A stretch of DNA of 64,000 nucleotides from Sinomonas terrae (lineage in GTDB: Bacteria > Actinomycetota > Actinomycetes > Actinomycetales > Micrococcaceae). A program made the translations under genes and the position numbers. Under the pieces are notes generated by a model that saw only the letters and a list, made by a program, of their open reading frames with translations, made no database searches and was not told the DNA's origin. This document shows, one piece after another, positions 55,316-64,000 of this stretch (its first letter is position 1; the number at the start of each line of letters is the position of its first letter). The stretch is from positions 3,224,001 through 3,288,000 of the forward strand of contig NZ_JAKZBV010000001.1 of the NCBI RefSeq assembly GCF_022539255.1, written 5' to 3'.

Positions 55316-56656
55316 ATGAGAATCTCGGTCATCGGATGCGGCTACCTCGGGGCCGTCCACGCAGCCACCCTCGCGTCGATGGGCCACGACGTCGTGGGCA
55401 TCGACGCTGACGCCGAGAAGGTGGGCCATCTGGCGCGCGGCTTCGCGCCGTTCTTCGAGCCCGGCCTCGAGGAGCTCCTTGCCGAGGGCCGAGCGACTGG
55501 CCGCCTTACATTCGACACAGACATGGCTCTTGTCGCAGACTGCGACGTGCACTTCCTCTGCGTCGGCACCCCGCAGTCGAAGACGAGCGAGCTCGCCGAC
55601 CTCACGTATCTCCAGGCGGCCACCCGCTCTCTCGCGGCGCACGCGAAGGCGGGGTCCGTCGTCGTCGGCAAGTCCACCGTGCCTGTCGGGACGGTTCTGC
55701 GGGTGCGGTCCTGGCTCGGGGGGACGCACGTCGAACTCGCGTGGAACCCCGAGTTCCTGAGGCAGGGCACGGCGGTCAAGGACTCGCTCGTGCCGGATCG
55801 CCTCGTGTACGGAGTGGACGACGGCGATGCTGCCGCCCCCTCGGTCCTCCGCGCGCTCGACGAGGTCTACGCGCCGCTCCTGCACGCGGGTGTGCCGCAG
55901 ATCGTCTGCAACTTCGCGACGGCGGAGCTCATCAAGTCGGCGGCCAACGCCTATCTCGCGACGAAGCTCTCCTACATCAATGCCATGGCAGAGCTATGCG
56001 ACGCGGCGGGGGCCGACGTCACGCAGCTCGCCGCCGCTATGGGGCTTGACCCGCGCATCGGGCAACGGTATCTCGCCGCCGGGCTCGGCTTCGGCGGGGG
56101 CTGCCTCCCGAAGGACATCCGCTCATTCCGCGCCCAGGCTCGGGAGCTCGACGTCGACTCGGTGGACGCTTGGATGGGGCTCGTCGACTCGATCAACGTG
56201 GGCCAACGGAGCCGGGTCGCGTCGATCGCTGCCGAGCTGTGCGGCGGCTCCGTCAGCGGCAGGCGCATCGCCGTCCTCGGGGCCGCGTTCAAGCCGGACA
56301 CCGACGACATTCGCGACTCCCCCGCCCTCGACGTCGCGCTGCGGCTGGGAGAGGCGGGCGCCCATGTGGTCGTCACCGATCCGAAGGCCATCAACAACGC
56401 CTGGATGCGATACCCGCAGCTCCAGTTCGAGGCCAGCGTCCGGGCCACATGCGAGGGCGCGGAGCTCGTCCTGCTCCTGACCGAGTGGGCCGAGTATCGG
56501 AAGCTGAGTCCCGACGACCTCGCCCACATCGTTGCCCGGCCGGTGGTGGTGGACGCGAGGAACGTCCTCGACCGCGACGAGTGGCGCGGGGCAGGGTGGA
56601 CCGTGCGGGGGCTCGGCACTGGGCTGCAGGTGCCCGAGGCGGCCGTGTCGCGATAG
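55316..56656 (+). CDS. ugd: UDP-glucose 6-dehydrogenase
   Basis: Oxidises UDP-glucose to UDP-glucuronate with NAD. 446 aa. N-terminal 'RISVIGCGYLGAVHAATLAS' (NAD site), 'VGKSTVPVGTVLRVRSWL', 'AWNPEFLRQGTAVKDSLVPD', 'ELIKSAANAYLATKLSYINA', catalytic Cys in 'GFGGGCLPKDIRSFRAQA', and C-terminal 'LGAAFKPDTDDIRDSPALDV'. ATG after GGAAGGAATC. UDP-glucuronate would feed glucuronosyl glycolipids or capsule, in line with the neighbouring glycosyltransferase. Confidence 0.95.
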   Translation: MRISVIGCGYLGAVHAATLASMGHDVVGIDADAEKVGHLARGFAPFFEPGLEELLAEGRATGRLTFDTDMALVADCDVHFLCVGTPQSKTSELADLTYLQAATRSLAAHAKAGSVVVGKSTVPVGTVLRVRSWLGGTHVELAWNPEFLRQGTAVKDSLVPDRLVYGVDDGDAAAPSVLRALDEVYAPLLHAGVPQIVCNFATAELIKSAANAYLATKLSYINAMAELCDAAGADVTQLAAAMGLDPRIGQRYLAAGLGFGGGCLPKDIRSFRAQARELDVDSVDAWMGLVDSINVGQRSRVASIAAELCGGSVSGRRIAVLGAAFKPDTDDIRDSPALDVALRLGEAGAHVVVTDPKAINNAWMRYPQLQFEASVRATCEGAELVLLLTEWAEYRKLSPDDLAHIVARPVVVDARNVLDRDEWRGAGWTVRGLGTGLQVPEAAVSR

Positions 56657-56793
56657 GGGGTTGTCTGCTGCGGTAGCGCAGACGTCGGCCCTCGCAGCAG
56701 ACGTCCGCCCTCGCGGGAACGTCCCCTCGCGGGGTGCGTCCGCCCTCACGGAGCGGGCCGAGGAGTGTCGTGGGTGCGTGGGAGGATGGCATC

Positions 56794-59700
56794 GTGCCCT
56801 TCTCCCCTGACCTGCCGATGGTCGACGTCCAGGGGCTCGTCCGGACGGTCGGCCCGACAACGCTCGCGCGGGCGACGGCGTACGCGCGCGGCGGGCACGT
56901 CCTGAACTTCAACTGGAATGCGAAGAGCGGCGAGCTCACGGCGGAGGTGCAGGGCAGCGACCCCGAGCCCTACGAGTGCCTCGTGCGCATTCGCCAGGCA
57001 CCGGGACGCGACCTGTACGAGGGCGGCTGGTGCACCTGCCCGGTCGGGAGCGACTGCAAGCACATGCCCGCGGCAGTCCTCGCGGCCAACGAGCAGACCG
57101 TGCGGGCCCGGATGGGCGTCGCCTCCCCGGCCGGCGCGGCCCGCAACAAGCAGCCCGCATGGCGGACGGCCCTTGCCGAGATCCTCACCCCATCCGGGTC
57201 CACGCCCGGCTCGGCACGGCGGGTCCAACTGGCTCTCCAGTTCGAACTGCGTGACCTCGACGCCCACAAGAAGAAGAAGAAGTACGGGCTCGCGTACGCA
57301 AGGCAGCACAAAGAAGGTGTGAAGCTCGGCATCCGGCCTGCGAGCAAAGACCCGGTAACGGGACGATGGAACCGCGGAAGCCTGGGCTGGTCAACGTTCG
57401 GTCGGCGCGACTACACAGGCGGTTTCGACCCCGCCCAGTTCCGGGTTCTGCAGCAGGTTCAGCCGCTCCAGCTCGCCGACGGCGGCAACTATTGGCGCCC
57501 CAACGATCCCTGGATCTACGTCGACGACTTCAACAGTTCGCTCTGGTGGAACGTGCTGGATGACGCGGCCGCTGCCGGGATTGAGCTTGTGGGCACGAAG
57601 AACTCGGTGCAGATCCACGTCGCGGGTGTCGCGGAGGTGAGTGTCGACGTGCGGAAGGCGGACGACGGCGGGCTGACCGTCGCGCCGTCGCTCGCCTTCG
57701 GCGGGGAGGAGGTCCCGGCGTCGTCGGCCGGTCCGATCGGCGACCACGGCGCGTACGCCGCGCTGCGGAACGGCAAAGACGAGCTCATCGTGCTCGCCCG
57801 CGCCTCGCACCCGCTAACCGATCGCGAGCGTGCGCTCCTGAAGCGTCGCGAGCCGATTCACATCCCCGACGAGGACAGCGAGATGTTCTTCGGGGAGCTG
57901 TATCCCGACCTCGCTCGAAGCCTCGCCGTCTCGAGCAGCGACGGCAGCGTCGAGCTCCCGCCCATCGAGCCGCCCGTCCTCGTGCTCACCGCAACATTCG
58001 AGCCAAGGGACCGGCTGCGTCTCGCATGGCACTGGGAGTACCGGACGGGCGACGACGTGCGGCAGCTTCCGCTCTACGCCGCGCCGAACGAGCCGCACTC
58101 GAGGGACGAGATCGCGGAGGCCGCCGTCGTCGGCCGCGTTGCGGACGCTCTCGAGGACAGCGCTCTGGGCCGCCACGCCCTCGGCGACGCGACGCTCGCG
58201 GATCTTGACACGGCCGACTTCGCCGAGCGGACGCTGCCCGAGCTGCGGAAGGTCGAGGGGCTCGAGGTCGTCCTGCGCGGGGACAAGCCTGACTATCGGC
58301 GGCTCGATGGCGTGCCCGAGCTAGTGCTGAGCGCAGTGGAGAGCGACAAGCGGGACTGGTTCGATCTCGGGCTCATGATCACGGTCGAGGGACGGCAGGT
58401 CGCCTTCCAGGACGTGTTCGTGGCGCTCGCGCGGGGGCGGACGAAGATCATGCTTCCGGACAAGTCGTGGTTCAGGATCGACACGCCGGAGATCCTGCGC
58501 CTCAAAGAGATCATCGACGCCTCCCACGAACTGCGCGAGTGGAAGGCCGAGGGCGGCCCACCGAAGCCGCCCAGGCTGAGCCTGTACCAGGCGGGTCTGT
58601 GGGACGAGATCGCCGAGCTCGCGGGAGAGACGGTCGAGCCGCCGCGCTGGCGCCAGACGGTGCGGGGGCTCCTCGAGCCCGAGGCCCTCGACCCGGTTCC
58701 GATTCCGGCGGGCCTCGTCGCCGAGCTGCGCCCGTATCAGCACGAAGGATTCGAGTGGCTTGCGTTCCTGTGGCGGCACGGGCTCGGCGGCGTCCTCGCG
58801 GACGACATGGGCCTGGGGAAGACCCTTCAGGCGCTCGCGCTGCTGCTGCATGCGCGGGAATCGGGTGACCACGCCGGAGGCACGGGTTCGGGCGGCCCGG
58901 GCGGCGACGCTGGCAGCGCTGCTGGCGCGGCTTCGGAATCAGCGCACGATGCCGGCCGGGCGCCTTTCCTTGTCGTCGCGCCGACATCGGTTGTGCCCAA
59001 CTGGGCCGTCGAAGCCGAGCGCTTCGCACCGTCACTGCGGACGGTCGCCATCACGGACACCCAAGGGGCGGCCGGGATACCGCTCTCGGAGGCCGTGGCT
59101 GGCGCCGACGTCGTGGTCACGAGCTACGCACTCTTCCGTCTGGACGCCGACGCGTACTCCGAGCTCCCCTGGGACGGCCTCATCATGGACGAGGCCCAGT
59201 TCCTCAAGAACCGAGCGACGAAGGCCCATCAGTTCGCGCGGGACCTTGAGGCACCGTTCAAGCTCGCGCTGACAGGTACTCCGCTCGAGAACAACCTGAT
59301 GGAGCTCTGGTCGCTCTTCGCGATCGTCGCGCCGGGGCTCTTTCCCGGGGCCAGCGTCTTCGCGCAGGACTTTGCCCGACCCATCGAGAAGAACGGCGAT
59401 GCCAAGCGTCTTGCCCAGCTCCGCAGGCGTGTTCGGCCGCTCATGCTGCGCCGCACGAAGGAAGCCGTGGCCTCCGAGCTTCCCGAGAAGGTCGAACAGC
59501 GGCTCGACGTCGACCTTGCGCCGAAGCACCGCCGGCTTTACGAGCAGTACCTCCAGCGCGAACGCGAGAAGGTGCTCGGCCTCGTCGAGGACCTCGACCG
59601 CAACAGGTTCATCGTCTTCCGCTCGCTCACGCTCTTGCGGCTCATGGCCTTGGACCCGGCACTGGTCGATCCAGCGCTCGGCGGCGTCTCCCCCGCCAAG

Positions 59701-60195
59701 CTCGATGTGCTCCTCGAACAGCTCGACGACGTCATCGCAGAGGGCCATCGCGCACTCGTGTTCAGCCAGTTCACGTCGTTCCTCCGCAAGGCAGCCGAAC
59801 GTCTCGATGCCGCTGGAATCCCCTACGCCTATCTGGACGGGTCCACGAAGCGGCGGGGCGCCGTCGTCCGCTCGTTCAAGGAAGGCGACGCGCCAGTCTT
59901 CCTCATCTCGCTCAAGGCCGGGGGCTTCGGTCTCAACCTGACCGAAGCCGATTACTGCTTCCTTCTGGATCCGTGGTGGAACCCAGCCGCCGAGGCGCAG
60001 GCTGTGGACCGCGCTCACCGCATCGGCCAGGAGCGCGCCGTCATGACGTACCGCCTCGTGGCGAAGGGGACGATCGAGGAGAAAGTCATGCAGCTCAAGG
60101 AGAAGAAGGCTGCGCTCTTCACATCCGTCATGGACGACGACGCAATGTTCTCCTCCGCCCTCACTGCAGAGGACGTGCGAAGCCTCATCGAGTGA
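56794..60195 (+). CDS. SWIM zinc-finger SNF2-family helicase
   Basis: 1133 aa from GTG 56794 (GGAGGATGG upstream). An N-terminal SWIM domain of about 100 residues has the zinc ligands in 'WCTCPVGSDCKHMPAAVL'. A long middle region of unknown fold follows. The SNF2 ATPase begins with 'LADDMGLGKTLQALALLLH' (Walker A), DEAQ box 'IMDEAQFLKNRATKAHQFA', 'ALTGTPLENNLMELWSLFAI', and helicase C motifs 'LISLKAGGFGLNLTEADYCF' and 'DRAHRIGQERAVMTYRLVAK'. Translocates on DNA; role in repair or remodelling in bacteria is not established. Single gene. Confidence 0.93.
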   Translation: MPFSPDLPMVDVQGLVRTVGPTTLARATAYARGGHVLNFNWNAKSGELTAEVQGSDPEPYECLVRIRQAPGRDLYEGGWCTCPVGSDCKHMPAAVLAANEQTVRARMGVASPAGAARNKQPAWRTALAEILTPSGSTPGSARRVQLALQFELRDLDAHKKKKKYGLAYARQHKEGVKLGIRPASKDPVTGRWNRGSLGWSTFGRRDYTGGFDPAQFRVLQQVQPLQLADGGNYWRPNDPWIYVDDFNSSLWWNVLDDAAAAGIELVGTKNSVQIHVAGVAEVSVDVRKADDGGLTVAPSLAFGGEEVPASSAGPIGDHGAYAALRNGKDELIVLARASHPLTDRERALLKRREPIHIPDEDSEMFFGELYPDLARSLAVSSSDGSVELPPIEPPVLVLTATFEPRDRLRLAWHWEYRTGDDVRQLPLYAAPNEPHSRDEIAEAAVVGRVADALEDSALGRHALGDATLADLDTADFAERTLPELRKVEGLEVVLRGDKPDYRRLDGVPELVLSAVESDKRDWFDLGLMITVEGRQVAFQDVFVALARGRTKIMLPDKSWFRIDTPEILRLKEIIDASHELREWKAEGGPPKPPRLSLYQAGLWDEIAELAGETVEPPRWRQTVRGLLEPEALDPVPIPAGLVAELRPYQHEGFEWLAFLWRHGLGGVLADDMGLGKTLQALALLLHARESGDHAGGTGSGGPGGDAGSAAGAASESAHDAGRAPFLVVAPTSVVPNWAVEAERFAPSLRTVAITDTQGAAGIPLSEAVAGADVVVTSYALFRLDADAYSELPWDGLIMDEAQFLKNRATKAHQFARDLEAPFKLALTGTPLENNLMELWSLFAIVAPGLFPGASVFAQDFARPIEKNGDAKRLAQLRRRVRPLMLRRTKEAVASELPEKVEQRLDVDLAPKHRRLYEQYLQREREKVLGLVEDLDRNRFIVFRSLTLLRLMALDPALVDPALGGVSPAKLDVLLEQLDDVIAEGHRALVFSQFTSFLRKAAERLDAAGIPYAYLDGSTKRRGAVVRSFKEGDAPVFLISLKAGGFGLNLTEADYCFLLDPWWNPAAEAQAVDRAHRIGQERAVMTYRLVAKGTIEEKVMQLKEKKAALFTSVMDDDAMFSSALTAEDVRSLIE

Positions 60196-61161
<966 letters not shown>

Positions 61162-61640
61162 GGCCCCGCCCAACAAAGACCTGGCCCAACAAGACCTGAC
61201 CCAACGAGGCTTCCGACCCCGGTCGCGAACCGGGATCCAGCCGACGGCGCGCCAGCGCCCACCCTTCGAACGCCGCATCGGCCGCATTCGTCTTCGGACG
61301 GACGCGGAAGGTGCGGCGTTCGCTGCGTTGCGGGCTGAGTTTTCAAAGCCGGCCTCCCCAGGTTCCCCGCCGTCCTCCCCACCTTCCCCGCCGTCCTCCC
61401 CAGGTTCCCCGCCGTCCTCCCCAGGTTCCCCGCCATCCTCCCCACCTTCCCCGCCGTCCTCCCCACTTTTCGCGGCTGATGCGGCTCTGCAACGGCGCGC
61501 CACGGGAATTTCTCGGCGTGTCGCGGCCGACGTCACTCAAACTCGGGGGATTCCGGTCAGAAAGGTGGGGAGCTCGGCCTTGAGCCGGTCTAGCGGCCCC
61601 GCTTCACGAAAACCTGGGGCCGGGAATTCGGTATCCCAAT
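61162..61640. other. Gene-poor stretch after the Rpf gene
   Basis: About 480 bases with no credible gene. It contains the 21-bp repeats at 61356-61460. The open frames across it are made of the repeat (Pro/Ser on plus, Gly/Arg/Ala on minus), which is why I do not call them. Confidence 0.6.
61356..61460. repeat. Five tandem copies of a 21-bp C-rich unit
   Basis: CCCCAGGTTCCCCGCCGTCC plus T, starting at 61356, 61377, 61398, 61419 and 61440. Two copies read ACC instead of AGG, and one has GCCATCCT. The length is a multiple of three and the copies are near perfect, so copy number may vary between strains. Confidence 0.9.
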
Positions 61641-61719
61641 TGACAGCAAAAGAGCCTCAAATATCACTTTCGCCCAACCTCTTGCCAGCTTTGGTATCCC
61701 AGCGTAGTTTGTATACCAA
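61630..61719 (+). promoter_or_regulatory. Promoter with operator-like repeats for the NCS1 permease gene
   Basis: TTGACA (61641-61646) and TATCAC (61663-61668) at 16-base spacing form a plausible sigma-70 promoter. An inverted repeat TTGGTATCC-N11-GTATACCAA lies at 61691-61719, and a half site GGTATCCCAA at 61631-61640 just upstream of the -35. Arrangement on both sides of the promoter suggests repression by a GntR- or similar-type regulator not present in this window. Confidence 0.5.
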
Positions 61720-61861
61720 GCGATGAGAGGCCGGTCACACCACACCGAAACTCCTCGCACACCGGCCGCCGAGCCGGACAGCTGAGCCTCACAGCCCCAA
61801 ACAGGCCAGCGGATCCCCAAACGCGGACCCCAATCCGCCAGCACCGATCCGAAAGAGAACA

Positions 61862-63481
61862 ATGAACAGCAACCCGGACATCGCCGTCCAACCGCTGACA
61901 GTCCCCACACCCAATGCCGGTGCCGCAGACGCCGGCACGAGCCGTGGGTCGTCCTCCGACTCAGCCCCCTCCAGCGGTGAGCCGACCGCCACGGCACAGT
62001 CGCCGTCGTCGCCCTTCCCGTCCCGGTCGATTCCCGTCGCCCTCAGCCCACGCCTCTACAACCGCGACCTCGCCCCGACGCAGCGGTCTGGCCGCAGCTG
62101 GAGCGCCTACAGCATCTTCACCCTCTGGGCCAACGACGTGCACAGCCTCGGCAACTACGCCTTCGCGATCGGCCTCTTCGCCCTCGGGCTCGGCGGCTGG
62201 CAGGTGCTCGGCGCGCTGGGATTCGGCGCGGCGCTCCTGTTCGGACTGCTCACGCTCTCGGGATTCATGGGCCAGAAGACCGGCGTCCCGTTCCCCGTCA
62301 TGAGCCGTATCTCGTTCGGCATCCATGGGGCGCAGATCCCAGCACTGATCCGCGGCGGTGTGGCCATCGCGTGGTTCGGGATCCAGACGTACCTCGCGTC
62401 CGTCGTCCTCCGCGTCCTCCTCGTGGCTCTCGCGCCGAGCCTCAAGCCTCTCGATCAGGGCGACATCCTCGGCCTGTCCCCGCTCGGCTGGATAGCGTTC
62501 GTCGCGCTGTGGATCGTGCAGGTCATCATCGTGAGCTACGGGATGGAGATGATCCGCAAGTACGAGGCCTTCGCCGGCCCGATCATCCTCGCGACCATGC
62601 TCGCCCTCGCCATCTGGATGTTCGGCCGTGCCGGCTTCTCGATCGCCTGGCACACGAACACCAGCCTCACGGGGCCGGCGATGTGGGGGCATATCTTCGG
62701 CGGCGGTGCGCTCTGGGTCTCGATCTACGGCACCTTCGTCCTCAACTTCTGCGACTTCACCCGGGCCGCCAAGTCCAAGAAGTCGATCGTGAAGGGCAAC
62801 TTCTGGGGCATCCCCATCAACATGCTCCTGTTCGGCGCCGTCAGCGTGGTCCTCGCGGGTGCCCAGTTCAAGATCGACGGCAGGATCATCACCTCCCCGT
62901 CCGACGTCGTCCAGGCCATCCCGAACACGTTCCTCCTCGCTTGCGCCTCCCTCGCGCTCCTCGTGCTGACGGTCGCGGTCAACCTCATGGCCAACTTCGT
63001 CGCCCCGACCTACGCCCTGACGAACCTCTTCCCGAAGCGGCTCAACTTCCGCAAGGCAGCGCTCGTCTCCGCGGTGATCGGCCTCGTCATCCTCCCGTGG
63101 AACCTCTACAACAACCCCGCCGTGATCGTGTACTTCCTCGGTGGACTCGGAGCGCTGCTCGGCCCGCTGTTCGGCGTCATCATGGCCGACTATTGGCTGG
63201 TCCGCCGCGGCCGCGTCAACGTCCGGGAGCTGTACACGGAAGAACCCACTGGCGAGTACCACTACCGCCGTGGCGTCAACCCGCGGGCAATCGCCGCGCT
63301 CGTCCCGGCGGCGGCCGTCGCCCTCGCGATCGCGTTCGTCCCGGCGCTCAACGTCCTCTCGGAGTTCGCCTGGTTCTTCGGCGCGGGTCTCGGTGCCATT
63401 GCCTACTGGCTTATCGCCGACCGTCGTCGCCAGTTCCACGACGCCGACGGCGAGGCGATCGCCGTCCCTGTGGTCCACTGA
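61862..63481 (+). CDS. NCS1-family permease (allantoin/hydantoin/nucleobase type)
   Basis: 539 aa; twelve helices preceded by a disordered Ser/Pro/Ala-rich 65-residue tail. 'LYNRDLAPTQRSGRSWSAYS' followed by 'IFTLWANDVHSLGNYAFAIG' is the NCS1 opening (Mhp1/PucI-like), with 'WFGIQTYLASVV' at substrate helix 3 and 'NLFPKRLNFRKAALVSAVIG' near the C-terminus. Sodium- or proton-coupled uptake of allantoin, hydantoin or a base is expected. The racemase-like gene 35 bases downstream points to hydantoin or allantoin. The upstream operator is described separately. Confidence 0.9.
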   Translation: MNSNPDIAVQPLTVPTPNAGAADAGTSRGSSSDSAPSSGEPTATAQSPSSPFPSRSIPVALSPRLYNRDLAPTQRSGRSWSAYSIFTLWANDVHSLGNYAFAIGLFALGLGGWQVLGALGFGAALLFGLLTLSGFMGQKTGVPFPVMSRISFGIHGAQIPALIRGGVAIAWFGIQTYLASVVLRVLLVALAPSLKPLDQGDILGLSPLGWIAFVALWIVQVIIVSYGMEMIRKYEAFAGPIILATMLALAIWMFGRAGFSIAWHTNTSLTGPAMWGHIFGGGALWVSIYGTFVLNFCDFTRAAKSKKSIVKGNFWGIPINMLLFGAVSVVLAGAQFKIDGRIITSPSDVVQAIPNTFLLACASLALLVLTVAVNLMANFVAPTYALTNLFPKRLNFRKAALVSAVIGLVILPWNLYNNPAVIVYFLGGLGALLGPLFGVIMADYWLVRRGRVNVRELYTEEPTGEYHYRRGVNPRAIAALVPAAAVALAIAFVPALNVLSEFAWFFGAGLGAIAYWLIADRRRQFHDADGEAIAVPVVH

Positions 63482-63516
63482 CGTCCCCAAGCACACCACT
63501 AGCCAGAGAGTTTCCG

Positions 63517-64000
63517 ATGCGCATCCTTGTCGCCAACGTCAACACCACCCAGTCCATGACGGACGCCATCGCGGCACAAGCCCGCCGCGCGGCCCTGCCG
63601 GGCACGGAGATCGTGGGCATCACCCCACGGTTCGGTGCCGACTCATGCGAGGGGAACTTCGAGAGCTATCTCGCGGCGGTCGCGGTCATGGATGCGGTGA
63701 CGAGGTACGACGGCGAGTTCGACGCCGTCGTCCAGGCCGGCTACGGAGAGCACGGGCGAGAGGGGCTCCAGGAGCTGCTCGATGTGCCCGTCGTAGATAT
63801 CACCGAGGCCGCCGCCGCGACCGCGATGTACTTGGGCCACAAGTTCTCGGTCGTCACGACGCTCGATCGCACCGTCCCCCTCATCGAAGACCGCCTCAAG
63901 CTTGCCGGGCTCGACGCGCGGTGTGCATCAGTACGGGCCTCCGGGATGGCTGTGCTCGAGCTCGAGGCCGACCCCGAGCGCGCTATCGAGGCGATTGTCG
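63517..64000 (+). CDS. Hydantoin/allantoin racemase-like protein (Asp/Glu racemase fold), cut by window edge
   Basis: ATG 63517 gives 161 residues before the edge. N-terminal 'RILVANVNTTQSMTDAIAAQ' resembles 'LVINPN' openings of hydantoin racemases. Then 'FDAVVQAGYGEHGREGLQEL' and 'VVDITEAAAATAMYLGHKFS' and 'VVTTLDRTVPLIEDRLKLAG'. In well-studied hydantoin racemases the first segment has a catalytic Cys (ACFGDPG); here it reads AGYGEHG with no cysteine. Context with an NCS1 permease fits an allantoin or hydantoin pathway. Not cut in the middle of a domain boundary that could tell more. Confidence 0.82.
   Translation, partial: MRILVANVNTTQSMTDAIAAQARRAALPGTEIVGITPRFGADSCEGNFESYLAAVAVMDAVTRYDGEFDAVVQAGYGEHGREGLQELLDVPVVDITEAAAATAMYLGHKFSVVTTLDRTVPLIEDRLKLAGLDARCASVRASGMAVLELEADPERAIEAIV

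Noticed and set aside
54092..55885. 597-codon minus-strand frame opposite the glycosyltransferase and ugd genes
   Set aside because: Crosses two clear genes and their gap; composition typical of a shadow.

Overview
This is a G+C-rich actinobacterial chromosome segment. Gene content and order suggest a member of the Micrococcaceae (Arthrobacter/Sinomonas type). The clues are an sdhCDAB operon next to a GDP-mannose pyrophosphorylase and a cdd-deoA-add salvage block, a monomeric NADP isocitrate dehydrogenase, a DUF6350-like membrane protein beside purN, an Rpf-type lysozyme-like protein, and many GTG/TTG starts with 4-base overlaps. The genus is an inference; no rRNA or other marker is present.

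Layout. 0-5.6 kb (minus): nucleoside salvage (cdd, deoA, add), an M20 amidohydrolase, a DedA protein and a mannose-1-phosphate guanylyltransferase. 5.8-9.4 kb (plus): sdhCDAB with a clear terminator. 9.6-14.7 kb: an insertion-sequence island. An IS21-family element with a 6-bp target duplication sits inside an IS110-family transposase gene, whose frame is restored exactly when the insert is removed. A second, intact IS110-family transposase lies head to head with the broken one. 15-24.6 kb (minus): BrkB-like membrane protein, 2'-5' RNA ligase-like protein, trpS, exonuclease III, a three-gene ABC-2 exporter, a SHOCT protein and a NarL-type two-component pair. 24.7-29.3 kb: one-carbon metabolism, with glyA-folD behind a ZTP riboswitch on the minus strand and purU on the plus strand. 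29.4-34.6 kb: gamma-carbonic anhydrase, a Gfo/Idh/MocA oxidoreductase and two secreted low-complexity proteins. 35-37.2 kb: isocitrate dehydrogenase.

The most unusual part is 37.4-42.4 kb (plus). It holds a SARP/BTAD regulator, a secreted protein with three CxxC repeats, three paralogous small peptides (61-65 aa) that share an LP[D/E]RDTLST leader, a peptide with five tandem WPNQS-type hexapeptides, and a membrane M50-like HExxH protease whose N-terminus looks like a PqqD/RRE leader-binding fold. Direct repeats lie around almost every gene, and three 11-bp-phased heptamers precede the first peptide gene. I read this as a candidate peptide maturation/export system (RiPP-like or surface peptide). 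Its function is not established by the sequence.

42.4-54 kb: purH and purN, separated by about 5 kb that holds an alcohol dehydrogenase, stress-type small proteins and a second ABC-2 exporter; then a DUF6350-like membrane protein, an OYE-family oxidoreductase divergent from an MFS exporter, and a cluster of 31-bp intergenic repeats. 54-64 kb (plus): a GT4 mannosyltransferase-like enzyme, UDP-glucose dehydrogenase, a SWIM-SNF2 helicase, an Rpf/LysM protein, a 700-bp gene-poor stretch with repeats and an operator-like promoter, and an NCS1 permease followed by a hydantoin/allantoin racemase-like gene cut by the window edge.
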